Below the pieces are notes generated by a model, which saw only the letters and a program-made list of their open reading frames with translations, searched no databases and had not been told where the DNA came from. The position numbers and the translations under genes were made by a program. A DNA stretch of 64,000 bases from Vitrella brassicaformis (Eukaryota > Sar > Vitrellaceae): positions 1-64,000 of the forward strand of contig CDMY01000467.1 of NCBI GenBank assembly GCA_001179505.1, read 5' to 3'. This document shows, in pieces, positions 18,485 through 28,841 of this stretch (the first letter of the stretch is position 1; every line of letters starts with the position of its first letter).

Positions 18485-21400
18485 CTTTAAAATGAAAAGA
18501 AGACTTCCAACCTTCTCTACGCACGCTTGTTTCTGGACTCACTCGCGACCCAGTCCCCACAGGAATTAGCTGGCCCAAGATAACTCTCGCTTTTAAGTCA
18601 GTGCACCAGTCGGCACTAGATCGAACGGATGTTTGTGCCAGAACTCTGACTGTCTCTTGGAAACTTGAAGCTGACAAAAATCCAGTATTTAAAAGAATGC
18701 ATTTGGAGATACCTAGAACTAATGGCTTGTAAAAACAATGCTGATAACCATGATTAATGGCCGCCGTGTTCATAATATGAGCTAATCCCAAGGGAAGAAT
18801 ATCCCCTACATTACAATGAAGCTGTCCGGGCGCCCAGACTCGAACACATGAAGCCATGCGCCTAGCAATTAACTCAAAGTGAACGGTAGGTAAACTAATG
18901 CCTTGGAATCTATACTGCTCAAATAAAGACCTTGAAACAAGTTGTTGAGCCACTAATAGAGCTAGTTTACTAGCAATGAAAACGCCGTGGAAGACAAAGT
19001 GATGATCGTAAATTCGACGGATAAAAGCATTGGTTGAAACAACACCTGTGTGTGCCGGTTGACCTCCGTAGCACACGGTAAAGATTTTCGAGCGCCTCGC
19101 AGTCTGGTTGGATATATACAGAGTCCTCGGCTGCCAGCCTACTGACAAGAACCGTGGCGCGGGAGCTGAAAGCAGGTACGTCTGGCCACAGGAACGCGTC
19201 TTTACGTGCTCCACGGATTGCAAGGCTTGGGACTGTCTAGATAGCACGCTTTCGTCGTGCCCATGCCAGTAAGAGCCAATTAACCCGCTAGTGTCAGCCA
19301 AGCACATGTTGTCCCCAGGCTCTCGAATTTCTAAAATGCCTTCTATAGTCTGAATACCCAAAATAATGTCGCGGGCCGAGCCAAGGCTCTGTTTAGTCAT
19401 ATATTGAAACATCTGCAAAGTTTGGGCCCAAGGAAGCCAATCAGGACAGGGAGGGTTGTTACCGTACAATAACTTGTTTTTTTGCAGCTCAATAAGAAAG
19501 TTCACATGTCCCCGCATTCGTGGAGCCCGACCTACTTTTCTAGGTTCCTTGTAAGATAGAGAACTCAAGGTGGTCACCGGCTCGCCTGGCCACCGAAACA
19601 CACTCGAGGCTCTGTCTAGCAAGAACCCAGTGACTTTCCTGACTTCTCTGGTCACACCGGATAAGACGCAACTTGACTTGTAGTGATTACTAACTGCAGC
19701 GCTCAGGATTTTAAAAGATTTATAAGATTGACATTTTAATTTTTTTAGTCGCCCGAGGAAGAGCAGCTGGGAAGGCAAGACGCTAACCACGCTTTGAGCA
19801 TCCTTAAGAAAGAGACTAGAAGTACGCTCATTTAGCCTCACAAAGTTTCTGTCATACGAGGTGAGACGCGTCAATACACGGCATCCCCAGGCTATCACGA
19901 CCCTGTCAGTGTAAAAATGGGAAAAAGTGTGCAATAAGTTACTTGCCAGCGCGTCCTCATGTTCTATAGCGCTGCTGCTAGCTTCTACTTTGGCGCGAGA
20001 GTTAGGAAGAAAAAAATAGTCAACATTTAATTTTGAACAGGCGTCGTCTTGAACAGAAGACATAGAAAACATGCAGCCCAACCACTGGTTAAATTGATGT
20101 CCCGCCAGCACGGGATTCCATAGTTGTGTGCGCACGCTGTTTAATTTAGAAGCTTTACTTAAATGGCTGGATTCGCAGATGGATAGATTTCCGGGATGAC
20201 CAAAAACCATTCGTCCAGAGAAAGTGAAGACCGAAGACGCATCTTTAGTTTTCCACGTCCAGCTCAAGTCATTTTGATCCGCACTTCTAATCGCCATTAA
20301 GTTGCGAAACGCTTCGAAAGAAAACATGCTGTTAAACCGAGGCCTTACGTTCAAAAAACTCAGAAACCATTTAATCCTATTCTGGCTTGTTGCAGAGCCT
20401 GAAAAAAGCAGACAACCAAGCCCGGGATCTGCATTAAGATATTGGTTACGGCGATGATCCGAATCTAATGCTGCCCATTCTCCTTTTACAGAGAGTAGGC
20501 CAGTAAAAAAATCTATAACAAACATCCTATAGCTTTTAACGTTTGACACTTGAGGTATAGCGTTAAAGGCTGTCGCGGACCTGAGTCCTTTCTCGAAGCT
20601 TTCTAGAGAAACTAGTTTCTGAAAAGCCAAGGAGCTGGGCCGACCAAAGCCACTAACGTGAGACTTAAGACATAAACCGAACGAGCCGGGGAAACTGGAA
20701 ACTAAACTGGTCTTAGTCTGTCCTAAACTAGGGTTAATTAAAAGAGGTTGCCAGCCTGTTTGTTTTCTGTGAGCTAGTGTAAAGTGCATTTCCGGAACCT
20801 TTAGCTCCCCCGCCGACGTTGAGAAGGCGCTTTCTATGTTAGCCCATTTTTTCCAGTCGCCGTGCCTTATAAAAGACCGAAGAGGCGGACTCGCGCAAAC
20901 CCACGCAGATGTCTGAAGAGATGTGTGTTCAGTGAAATGGCTGCTTAGGCCGGGTTGATACAAGATAGACAACAAAGCTTTCTCTGTAGATAACATTAAC
21001 TTAGAACTTAAGTCTTTCAGACCCACGTAGCTTGTGGCGGCTAATGAGTGACGAGTGGGTAGTCCGGATTGCCTTCCTATAGCCACCTGATCTAAAGTGT
21101 GCAGACAGTTTAAATGACTCAAGCGCGTTTTCTGCCGCACTCCGCGCATTCCATTCGGGCCCACCTGCACAAAACACATCATGCGATGCAACGTATTCTC
21201 CGGACGAAAAAGATGAGAAGAAACACTTGCCTGAGTTTTATGCTTTTGGGGCGTAAACAGGTCGTTGGAACTGCCGTAAGACTCGAATACTCCGCCCGTG
21301 TGAAATGTGCGTAACACGAGCTGCGTTCCAGGTTCCCCCACAGCCTGACCCGCTAAGGTCCCGACCGACTCTCCCAACCTAATTTTTTGCCCGGAACTTC

Positions 21401-22316
21401 GGTCTAAACCGTAGCATCTTTGACAGACTAGTCCGTCACACGAAAAAGGAGACAAAAACTTTAAACGATGAATCTTTTTCTGTATCAAGAACTGGAGCGC
21501 GTGGCTGTTGATAACTTCTCCCTTGGATACGACTACAGCTTGGGTTCCTGGTAAACACAAGTCTTCGCTAGTGTAGCGACCTTCTATAGACAGAGCATCA
21601 TACACTTGCAATTGGCCTGTTACGGATACATTGATACCCACAGGCTGTTCTATGGGCACGGGGCTAGTGCACTGGCGTTCTCTAATAGTTAATTTCTGTG
21701 TAGCCTCTACCATTTTTCGTGTCAAGTGTCCCGACTCGGCGGTTCTAAGAGCAGTGTCGATTATTCCTTTTCGAGCTCCATAACAAGACAAAAAATATTC
21801 ATGAACCCTTAAACCATAACCTAATCCCTCAGTAATGGGCAAACTGCAAAGCTGCCCCTGTGAATTGGATACGAAACCTCGAAAGCCTACCAGTTGTCGA
21901 ACCTGTGACCAATTTCCCCTTGCTCCAGTGCTGGCCAAAAGGTAAAGAGGATTGGGAACGGGGATTAGTGGAGAAAAACTTCTCATGAAAAAATTAAAGG
22001 AAGAGCAGGCACGATTTGTGGAAAGGCCCCCAGAGGAACTCCGCATTCCAGGCCCCGAGCTATATCCTTCCAAGCCGCCAGGCAACAGGTACCGAATATG
22101 TGACTGGCGTGTTTTCGTAAGCGGCAGAACGTAATTGAAGCCCTTAAAGTCTTCTAGATTTAAAGAGATGCCCAGTCGAGAGCCATAGTCGAACCCTAAG
22201 TTCATAAGTTCTTGCAAAAAATACGAAGCACTTTTAATCTTGGCGTGCCAAAAAAACTTTTTCACTGCCGCTGCACAGCGTGACTTATCCAAGGGCACAT
22301 TGATTAGTACCTGCAT
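18426..22316 (-). CDS. rpoC2: RNA polymerase beta'' subunit
   Basis: The 1296-residue protein is the C-terminal part of the bacterial beta' subunit. It contains STGARGNWSQVRQLVGFRG, SCYGARKGIIDTALRTAESG and LGESVGTLAGQAVGEPGTQL, the bridge-helix/trigger-loop region. A long weakly conserved middle (about residues 380-900) is typical of plastid rpoC2. It starts 27 nt after the rpoC1 stop and overlaps rps2 at its 3' end. The rpoB-rpoC1-rpoC2-rps2 order is the cyanobacterial one. Confidence 0.97.
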   Translation of the reverse strand: MQVLINVPLDKSRCAAAVKKFFWHAKIKSASYFLQELMNLGFDYGSRLGISLNLEDFKGFNYVLPLTKTRQSHIRYLLPGGLEGYSSGPGMRSSSGGLSTNRACSSFNFFMRSFSPLIPVPNPLYLLASTGARGNWSQVRQLVGFRGFVSNSQGQLCSLPITEGLGYGLRVHEYFLSCYGARKGIIDTALRTAESGHLTRKMVEATQKLTIRERQCTSPVPIEQPVGINVSVTGQLQVYDALSIEGRYTSEDLCLPGTQAVVVSKGEVINSHALQFLIQKKIHRLKFLSPFSCDGLVCQRCYGLDRSSGQKIRLGESVGTLAGQAVGEPGTQLVLRTFHTGGVFESYGSSNDLFTPQKHKTQASVSSHLFRPENTLHRMMCFVQVGPNGMRGVRQKTRLSHLNCLHTLDQVAIGRQSGLPTRHSLAATSYVGLKDLSSKLMLSTEKALLSILYQPGLSSHFTEHTSLQTSAWVCASPPLRSFIRHGDWKKWANIESAFSTSAGELKVPEMHFTLAHRKQTGWQPLLINPSLGQTKTSLVSSFPGSFGLCLKSHVSGFGRPSSLAFQKLVSLESFEKGLRSATAFNAIPQVSNVKSYRMFVIDFFTGLLSVKGEWAALDSDHRRNQYLNADPGLGCLLFSGSATSQNRIKWFLSFLNVRPRFNSMFSFEAFRNLMAIRSADQNDLSWTWKTKDASSVFTFSGRMVFGHPGNLSICESSHLSKASKLNSVRTQLWNPVLAGHQFNQWLGCMFSMSSVQDDACSKLNVDYFFLPNSRAKVEASSSAIEHEDALASNLLHTFSHFYTDRVVIAWGCRVLTRLTSYDRNFVRLNERTSSLFLKDAQSVVSVLPSQLLFLGRLKKLKCQSYKSFKILSAAVSNHYKSSCVLSGVTREVRKVTGFLLDRASSVFRWPGEPVTTLSSLSYKEPRKVGRAPRMRGHVNFLIELQKNKLLYGNNPPCPDWLPWAQTLQMFQYMTKQSLGSARDIILGIQTIEGILEIREPGDNMCLADTSGLIGSYWHGHDESVLSRQSQALQSVEHVKTRSCGQTYLLSAPAPRFLSVGWQPRTLYISNQTARRSKIFTVCYGGQPAHTGVVSTNAFIRRIYDHHFVFHGVFIASKLALLVAQQLVSRSLFEQYRFQGISLPTVHFELIARRMASCVRVWAPGQLHCNVGDILPLGLAHIMNTAAINHGYQHCFYKPLVLGISKCILLNTGFLSASSFQETVRVLAQTSVRSSADWCTDLKARVILGQLIPVGTGSRVSPETSVRREGWKSSFHFKDVFSQFRVFNKKQGVFGAQ

Positions 22317-22343
22317 GGTAACTCTTTTGAAAGAAAATCCTGG

Positions 22344-24167
22344 CTATATTTGCCTGAAAGGTCTATTTAATTCACTACCTTCCAATAGAGTTATCAGGCT
22401 TAACATTAATCTTCCTACTGTGGACACCACAAAGTGGAAGGAGGGGTTCTTTAGAGACAGGCTGTGTCTAAACCATACCATGGACTGTCTATTCAGAAGA
22501 TTAGCGTCCAAGCTAGTCCAGAGGTCATCCACAGAGGCGAAATAATGATGGTTAGAGGCATGAACGTAAGGGGCATCACTTCGAAGCACATGAAGCCCCG
22601 TTATCATGTCTTGGGACGGGCTAAGCACTAACTTTCCGTTAGAAATGGAGAAGGATTGATGGTAGGTGTAGAGACGGGACTTAGCTTCTCGTCTGGCTTG
22701 CTTACTTAAAGGAAGAAAAATGCCCATCTGGTCGCCATCAAAATCAGCGTTAAACCCGCTACAGGCCAAGGGGAAAAATTTTATCACTTGTCCCTCGTCC
22801 ACACGGGGAATAAACGCCTGAATATTCATTCTATGAAGAGTAGGAGCTCGATTAAGATAGATGTAAGAGGAGCTACAAAAATGCTGTAACCACTCACGAA
22901 AGTTTCGGGTATGCTGATATTTGCCTTGTGCACTGTCAAACTGTGCTGCATCGGACCATCGACTTTCTCTGCTGAGCCTGCTCGATACGAAAGGGTGAAA
23001 CATTTCAGCCACCACTTCAAAAGGCAGGCCACACGTACCGAAAGATAGATGAGGGGCCCCTACCACCACAGACCTCCCCGAAAAGTCTACTCTTTTGCCT
23101 AATAAATTTTGCCTAAACAAGCCACGTTTCCCTTGAAGGATTGTGACTAAAGAAGTTCGTTTCGGCGCGGGGCTGACGTTGACTAAACGCGCCATTTCTT
23201 CTAAATTTCCAGGGGTAGGAACATGAAGCAAGTTATCAATGCAGCACTGAGCATTGGCCGCTTGAACGGCGTACAAAATCTTAGCAGATTCAGGAAAAAG
23301 TGGTTTTACCACTTTTTCAGATTCAGAGTAATAAGTTCTATAGTGAAGCAATCGATTATTGCGCATGAGGACAGTTCGATAGAGATCATTTAGTTCGGAA
23401 AAGGTCCATTGGTTTTTAATTCTTAGGAATGGGCGTAGTCGTGGTGGTAGCACTGGTAACGTCTGCAAGATCATCCAAGATAACTGGGCGGAACCTACTA
23501 TGAAAAAGTGTAAATTTTTTACGCGACTTAAAGTAGTTTGGCGCTTGCTGGGCGTTTCTCTGGTGAGCAGGGCGTCTCGCAATTCTTTATAGTCATGAAT
23601 CAGATGGGACTGCCCTTCTTTTAGCAAAAAATATAAATGCCGGCCTCCGAAAAGACTCAGCTCTAGCTCTGTGGACTTAGTTCTATGTGTATAGCTAGTA
23701 AAGTCCGTAAAAAATATAAGCCGCTTCAGCTGCTGGGCAGTGAGATTCAGAACGGATCTAATGTAGGTTAAGTATAGTATGTTGGTGGCAGGCTCTACCA
23801 GACAAATGGCCCCCATACGGTACCTTCTAACCCAAGGAGAAGTTACTTCAACTCCGCATACGGAACATAAGGTTGCCTGTCTCGACATCTCAGCGAATTC
23901 TTCGTAGATAAAAACTTTTTCACCGCTCAAGCTCACGTCCCGAGGGGGGCTGCACATGCAACTGTAGGCAGAGACTGGGCCAAAAATACGTTGACAAAAG
24001 AGGCCTCCTAACACTGGCTGGCCCGAATCATCTAGAAGTTTCGGATTGGTTACTTCTCGTAGCCAAAAAGTATAATCTTTAAAACCATAAGAAGCCCAGG
24101 CTTCTACAGTTTTTGGAGAAGCCAGTCCAATTTTTAAGTGAGAACGGGCCTCCATAAGACCTGCCAT
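22344..24167 (-). CDS. rpoC1: RNA polymerase beta' subunit
   Basis: The 607-residue product carries the catalytic magnesium-binding motif NADFDGDQM, LLGKRVDFSGRSVVV and LNRAPTLHRMNIQAF. The N-terminal zinc-binding cysteines appear as CMC and CSVCGVEVTSPWVRR. No intron interrupts it. It lies between rpoB and rpoC2 with gaps of 40 and 27 nt, so the three are probably one transcript. Confidence 0.98.
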   Translation of the reverse strand: MAGLMEARSHLKIGLASPKTVEAWASYGFKDYTFWLREVTNPKLLDDSGQPVLGGLFCQRIFGPVSAYSCMCSPPRDVSLSGEKVFIYEEFAEMSRQATLCSVCGVEVTSPWVRRYRMGAICLVEPATNILYLTYIRSVLNLTAQQLKRLIFFTDFTSYTHRTKSTELELSLFGGRHLYFLLKEGQSHLIHDYKELRDALLTRETPSKRQTTLSRVKNLHFFIVGSAQLSWMILQTLPVLPPRLRPFLRIKNQWTFSELNDLYRTVLMRNNRLLHYRTYYSESEKVVKPLFPESAKILYAVQAANAQCCIDNLLHVPTPGNLEEMARLVNVSPAPKRTSLVTILQGKRGLFRQNLLGKRVDFSGRSVVVGAPHLSFGTCGLPFEVVAEMFHPFVSSRLSRESRWSDAAQFDSAQGKYQHTRNFREWLQHFCSSSYIYLNRAPTLHRMNIQAFIPRVDEGQVIKFFPLACSGFNADFDGDQMGIFLPLSKQARREAKSRLYTYHQSFSISNGKLVLSPSQDMITGLHVLRSDAPYVHASNHHYFASVDDLWTSLDANLLNRQSMVWFRHSLSLKNPSFHFVVSTVGRLMLSLITLLEGSELNRPFRQI

Positions 24168-24207
24168 CTAATTCTTTTCCTGTTGACCCAGCTGTAACCT
24201 GAACAAA

Positions 24208-27200
24208 CTAGGTAGAAGTTTCGATGCCCAGAGAATTTAAATGTTTAACTAAAACGTGCCAGCACTCGGGAAACCCCATTTCGGAGGAACGAGGATTTAG
24301 TTGGTCGAAAAAGATGGTCTCGTAGGCAATGTCCCGATACCCAGTGGCATCGGATTTCAACGTTAGCAAATCTCTCAATTCGTAGGCTGCCCCAAACGCC
24401 TCCATAGCCCAAGCTTCCATCTCTCCAAACCTTTGGCCACCCAGTTTCCATTTTCCTCTAACCGGTTGCTGCGTGATCTCGGCATACACTCCTTGCGATC
24501 GAGCGGTAATTTTGTCCTGAACCATGTGAGTCAATTTAAAAATGTAGGATAGTCCCAGCACTGATCCTCCGAATACAGCCCTGCTTGTTCGGCCGTCTCG
24601 GAGCAGGACTTTCCCAGGCACAAAAGGATTAAAGAGGGTCTTATAGTTGCTATATTCCTGTACGCTGTTTAGCTTGTGATAAAGAACATTTCGTTTATGT
24701 CTGATCTCATAGTCGTTCTCCGCGGACACATTGACTTTACACCTAGAGTCTGAAAAAAATCCTGTGAGACCAAACAGAGTCTCCAGAATTTGTCCTACAT
24801 TCATCCTAGACGGCACACCTAAAGGACTCACCAAAATATCTGGAATAAGACCATCTGCCGTATAAGGAAAATCAGCCTGAGGCCAAATTGCAGAGACTAC
24901 CCCTTTATTTCCATGGCGCCCACAAAGCTTATCGCCAGCTTCAATATGCCTGAACTTACCTAAGACACATCGAAACACGGGAAGATCATCCAGACCTAAC
25001 TGCGCGTCCTTCACTAATAACAAAGCAAAATAGAGCAACGATCCGGAGAAAGACCGATCCCCTACAACAGAAGCATTAGAGAACATTAGTTTCGGGTCAT
25101 AACCTAATAAAACAGTCAATAAGGCAGTTAGTGGCTTGCTTAGGAGAGACGGTGTTTCATACTGTGCAATAGAGCGATAGTTGAACCCGACTTTACCAAT
25201 GATCGCCATTTCCCGTTCAACCAAAGATCCTAAAGGAGCTATTCCCACTTGATTCAACAAACAAAGATCTTTAAAATCCACACCAGGTAAAAAACTAGTT
25301 ATCTCTTCGTGCTCTTCAAGCATGACGTCTTTCTGCGCCATGCTCACAGACGTCAGAGTACGCTCATATACTAATCGCTCATTGAGTAATATAGCGTCTT
25401 CATAGGTGTAGCCATACCAAGAGGCATAAGCCACAAACAGATTTTGCCCCAAACAAAGCTCTCCTTCATGCACCCCTTGGTTCTGGGCCAGAAGTTGGCC
25501 AGGAAAAACTCTCTCGCCCTCCCAAACCACTGGATAGTAGTGGCGAATTTGCTTCTGGTTGCTGATAGTAAATGGAAACAAATACCGCAGCTCCCGATTG
25601 AAGCTGTCTCGCATGTAAATAGCATTCTGCGTCACACAAGTAACCACCCCTTCCGTTAAACTGTGTAAGCCATTTCCGTTTAAGCTAGAAAGAAGTGTGT
25701 CCATACCGGTACTAACCACACTTTTTTGAGCCGAAAGAAGTGATACGGCCTGGCGTTGCATGTTAGCTCCCATTAAACATCGTGTTGGATCATCGTGCCA
25801 CAAGAACGGAATAAGATTTACTTGTGGAGCCAGAAAACTAGTTGAGTCAGGACAAAAAAGGCTCACCTTGGTGATCTCCCGAGTTTTGAATTCGTTTCGC
25901 TCTTGCACCACAGCTCGTGGTAAAACTGAAACTTCCGAACGCCGCCATATTAGTGGATGAATAGAAACGGGAGTTTCTTCTAACTCTATCGTATTCACAA
26001 GAGCCACTCGGTCCGTATGACAAGAGCCGCGAGGAGCTAGCCTTACAATGGTTTTGAGCTCGCCTCCCTGACTTCCCCGCGCTAAGGACGCGTATTGGTT
26101 AACGGTGCCCGCGTTTTCGCCATCGATGGTATATAAAGAGCATAATTTCCCGAAGGAACTAGGAGCTACGTCTCTCAATAGGGCGGTTGGGCTAGACCCT
26201 CCGAGAGCTTTCGAGCTGAGCTTATGCAAGTGTACATACTCGGCCAAGACATTGGTTTGATCTAAATACTGTGATAAAGGGTTGACGGTAAGAATCTCAT
26301 AAATTCCATCCATTACCTTTTGGTTCATGGTTTTAAAGGCTTTAGTTAAACTTTCAGGAAGTTCCTCGTCTGTGTCGCAGGTGGTTCGGGAACCTGATGG
26401 ATCTGGTTCAGAGACTAGCAAGTCCCCCGTGCTGAAAACCTGGCTCAAGACAGACTGGATACACTCTAACAAAGCAAAGTTCCAAGTGGAAACGATTCGA
26501 TGGCCCATGTGGTCCGTATTGATGGAGGAACGGCCCCCCACTATGCTATCAAAAAAAACATCCAAAACATGTAGCAAGTCGTACTTGGAGCAGTAGAGTG
26601 CTGTACTATTTTTATCCGAGCTAAGTCGACTCTGGATTTGATTGGTAGGCTGAGCGGGTAAGGTGGCTTTAAGCGGAATGGCTTGACCTCTGACGCCTTT
26701 CGACCTTGAGCGGCTAGCCCGTGTGGTTAAGGAGCCCCGAAAAGGGTAAACAAAGCTATTAGGGCTGAAAATACAATGAACAAAGTAGTGCGCATATTTA
26801 GAGTGATAGGCGATTTGGTTTACATGGATGCCTTGCAGCCTTAGAAACTCCGAAAGGCCAAGCTGGCATCGTTGCAATTTTTGAGTGCTTTTATTCAAAC
26901 TGGTTAACGCAACTCCAGTCCAAACAGTTCCTAAAGTATCTAGCAAGTCATAAAAGAAAACCATCTCACCTAAGCCTGGAAATTTCAAGCGTAAACGATG
27001 ATTGTTCTCTAGATCTGTTTTATAGTCAAACCCCATTCGCTTCATAGACTTTAAAATAAAGGCTCTAGGAATATGGCTGTAGACGATAGACCCTGTCGAT
27101 AACGGAAGTGGGAAACTACCCACACAGTCAGTCAAAGTACGAGAATGTTCAGTGAGTTCGTCGACAACCCTGACAGGTACAAAGACAGAAGCTAGCTGGC

Positions 27201-27417
27201 TTCGAGTAAGCCCCGCTGACTGACTGGGGTCCCATACGCTAGATGATTCCCAACAAACGCGTACATGGAAATTAGCTGGCATAAAACAAATATTCAATTC
27301 GCCGAATTGAAGCTGTGAGGGAAAAACATTAGCGAAACATTCCGATAAAGAGTCTTTAAACCAAAGATTGGGAAGATTATCGGACGTCTCATTCACTCTA
27401 GCATGTTTATACCACAT
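24208..27417 (-). CDS. rpoB: RNA polymerase beta subunit
   Basis: The 1069-residue protein includes GQLLAQNQGVHEGELCLGQN, YGYTYEDAILLNERLV, GDKLCGRHGNKGVVS, PDILVSPLGVPSRMNVGQ and the C-terminal RFGEMEAWAMEAFGAAYELR, the last being the switch/clamp region of beta. The N-terminal ~250 residues are poorly conserved. It heads the rpoB-C1-C2 run; a small ORF and rpl20 lie upstream. Confidence 0.98.
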   Translation of the reverse strand: MWYKHARVNETSDNLPNLWFKDSLSECFANVFPSQLQFGELNICFMPANFHVRVCWESSSVWDPSQSAGLTRSQLASVFVPVRVVDELTEHSRTLTDCVGSFPLPLSTGSIVYSHIPRAFILKSMKRMGFDYKTDLENNHRLRLKFPGLGEMVFFYDLLDTLGTVWTGVALTSLNKSTQKLQRCQLGLSEFLRLQGIHVNQIAYHSKYAHYFVHCIFSPNSFVYPFRGSLTTRASRSRSKGVRGQAIPLKATLPAQPTNQIQSRLSSDKNSTALYCSKYDLLHVLDVFFDSIVGGRSSINTDHMGHRIVSTWNFALLECIQSVLSQVFSTGDLLVSEPDPSGSRTTCDTDEELPESLTKAFKTMNQKVMDGIYEILTVNPLSQYLDQTNVLAEYVHLHKLSSKALGGSSPTALLRDVAPSSFGKLCSLYTIDGENAGTVNQYASLARGSQGGELKTIVRLAPRGSCHTDRVALVNTIELEETPVSIHPLIWRRSEVSVLPRAVVQERNEFKTREITKVSLFCPDSTSFLAPQVNLIPFLWHDDPTRCLMGANMQRQAVSLLSAQKSVVSTGMDTLLSSLNGNGLHSLTEGVVTCVTQNAIYMRDSFNRELRYLFPFTISNQKQIRHYYPVVWEGERVFPGQLLAQNQGVHEGELCLGQNLFVAYASWYGYTYEDAILLNERLVYERTLTSVSMAQKDVMLEEHEEITSFLPGVDFKDLCLLNQVGIAPLGSLVEREMAIIGKVGFNYRSIAQYETPSLLSKPLTALLTVLLGYDPKLMFSNASVVGDRSFSGSLLYFALLLVKDAQLGLDDLPVFRCVLGKFRHIEAGDKLCGRHGNKGVVSAIWPQADFPYTADGLIPDILVSPLGVPSRMNVGQILETLFGLTGFFSDSRCKVNVSAENDYEIRHKRNVLYHKLNSVQEYSNYKTLFNPFVPGKVLLRDGRTSRAVFGGSVLGLSYIFKLTHMVQDKITARSQGVYAEITQQPVRGKWKLGGQRFGEMEAWAMEAFGAAYELRDLLTLKSDATGYRDIAYETIFFDQLNPRSSEMGFPECWHVLVKHLNSLGIETST

Positions 27418-27456
27418 TAGCTTGATGGTCCCACAGAGCTGGAAAGCAAGGAAAAG

Positions 27457-27720
27457 CTATGACTCCTCTTTTTTAGGCGCCTGAAATTCCCACATTTTTA
27501 AGGCTGTGGAAAAAACTTTCTCATAGCTCTGGCGTCTGTAAACGTTTATCTTCTGTCGTCTAGCTTCACGAGTAAAAGTTCTGTTGTTCGTGTGTTGTCT
27601 TAACGAGGAGTGTGTTAATGACTGGGTCCAGTCTGCTCCCATCCCGTGGGAATCGTTCAAGGATTGATAGTGACGTTTAATCATAGCCTTAATGTTTTTA
27701 GTATCCAATTTATTTTTCAT
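27457..27720 (-). CDS. Small basic protein, possibly a divergent S18
   Basis: An 87-residue, strongly basic ORF lies in line between rpl20 and rpoB, 40 nt from rpoB, and has a clear ATG. Its segment TREARRQKINVYRRQ followed by SYEKVFSTALKMW loosely recalls the RR-x(10)-KQ...IKxARIL block of bS18, and rps18 is the usual neighbour of rpl20 in many plastids. In red algae rps20 often precedes rpoB, but I see no S20 likeness. The coding call is fairly safe; the identity is a guess. Confidence 0.6.
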   Translation of the reverse strand: MKNKLDTKNIKAMIKRHYQSLNDSHGMGADWTQSLTHSSLRQHTNNRTFTREARRQKINVYRRQSYEKVFSTALKMWEFQAPKKEES

Positions 27721-27817
27721 GGACCAGAAAGCGAGCTCAGAGAAAGGTATGTGGTAAATACACTACTAGTTAACTTTTCTAGCTTTGTATCTTTAAGCCC
27801 AGACAGCCCGTAGCCAG

Positions 27818-28162
27818 CTATCTCCGCGAGCCCAGGGTTTTATAAATGTAAGAGTTAGCATGAAAATTCAAAACCATGTCTAAGACTGTTTGGTCATTAA
27901 GAGCGATCCCTTGCCTTTTCTGCTGGCTTTTGAATCGAGAGTAATAAATTCCTTTGGTGCGCAAAAACAAATTTAGAAGCTTAGTACGAGATTTCTTGGT
28001 AACGCGCTTTTTAAGCTTCAAAGCTACGTAAGCAGCCTGGCCTGCGTGGAGCCACTGCTGCCGGATGTTCCGACGCAGCCTGGACCTGGCCAAAACGAAT
28101 CCGCGAGCTGTAGCTAAACGTTTCTTGTGTTTTTCTAACCTTGGAGTAGGAGACTTAACCAT
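27818..28162 (-). CDS. rpl20: 50S ribosomal protein L20
   Basis: The 114-residue basic protein matches bL20 in length. It shows KRLATARGFVLARSRLRRNIRQQ near the start and YYSRFKSQQKRQGIALNDQTV, the equivalent of the bL20 block YSxFIxGLKKAxIExNRKxL. L20 is an early 50S assembly protein. It stands upstream of the small basic ORF and rpoB. Confidence 0.85.
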   Translation of the reverse strand: MVKSPTPRLEKHKKRLATARGFVLARSRLRRNIRQQWLHAGQAAYVALKLKKRVTKKSRTKLLNLFLRTKGIYYSRFKSQQKRQGIALNDQTVLDMVLNFHANSYIYKTLGSRR

Positions 28163-28275
28163 GGCTTAGAGTTAAATTAAAGCAGTCCAGCGTCTTTTAG
28201 GGTAAACCCTTCTGTTGTGGCGTCTATCCTTGAACAAGCGCAGCCTATATAAAACAACATTGATGTAATCATGGT

Positions 28276-28363
28276 AGGAGAGAGTGGGATTCGAACCCAC
28301 GGAACCTGTTAAAGTTCTTCTGATTTCAAGTCAGACACGATCGACCACCTCCGCCATCTCTCC
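28276..28363 (-). tRNA. trnS-UGA: tRNA-Ser (UGA)
   Basis: A class II tRNA of 88 nt: acceptor GGAGAGA/TCTCTCC, anticodon stem TCTGA/TCAGA around CTTGAAA (TGA), long variable arm and T arm GTGGGTTCGAATCCCAC. Confidence 0.95.
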
Positions 28364-28391
28364 ACAACGCCCGCCACCAAGGAGACAGACC

Positions 28392-28649
28392 TTAGTTTTT
28401 CACCAGCTGGCTTTTAAATTTCAGGTATTGAAGTACGGGACGCAAGCTGTTTGAGCTAAACTGAGAGCCTAGTTTGAGATACTTAAGAGTTTGGTTCATG
28501 TGGACAGAAATAGTTGTGCCGTGCATGGGTTGATAATTACCCAGAAAGGCCCTCCCGGCCGAAGATCGAGGATATCTAGACGCTATAGCAACTAAACGAT
28601 AGGCTGGAGAATAGGTTCGGCCCAATCGTTGAAATCTGAGTTTGTGCAT
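28392..28649 (-). CDS. rps16: 30S ribosomal protein S16
   Basis: From the ATG at 28649 the 85-residue product reads MHKLRFQRLGRTYSPAYRLV, then AIASRYPRSSAGRAFLGNYQP, matching bS16 (family MVKIRLKRxGRKxxPxYRIV...SPRDG...LGxYxP). An upstream in-frame ATG at 28715 would add 22 residues with no family match. It lies between trnS and trnG on the minus strand. No intron is present. Confidence 0.9.
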   Translation of the reverse strand: MHKLRFQRLGRTYSPAYRLVAIASRYPRSSAGRAFLGNYQPMHGTTISVHMNQTLKYLKLGSQFSSNSLRPVLQYLKFKSQLVKN

Positions 28650-28740
28650 GCTAGAAACAGACAGATTAATTGTACTCGAGATATAATTATACGACATCTT
28701 GAATGGGACAGACAAAAAAGCCTTCGAAAGTTAAATGACC

Positions 28741-28811
28741 AGCGGACAGCGGGAATCGAACCCGCACCATCAGCTTGGAAGGCTGAGGTTCTACCACTAA
28801 ACTACGCCCGC
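28741..28811 (-). tRNA. trnG-UCC: tRNA-Gly (UCC)
   Basis: Acceptor GCGGGCG/TGTCCGC, D arm GTTTAGTGGTAGAAC, anticodon loop CTTCCAA (TCC) and T arm GCGGGTTCGATTCCCGC. It is continuous, without the group II intron of land-plant genes. Confidence 0.95.
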
Positions 28812-28841
28812 GACTTCCTGTCACTTTACAGCCTAGAGGAT

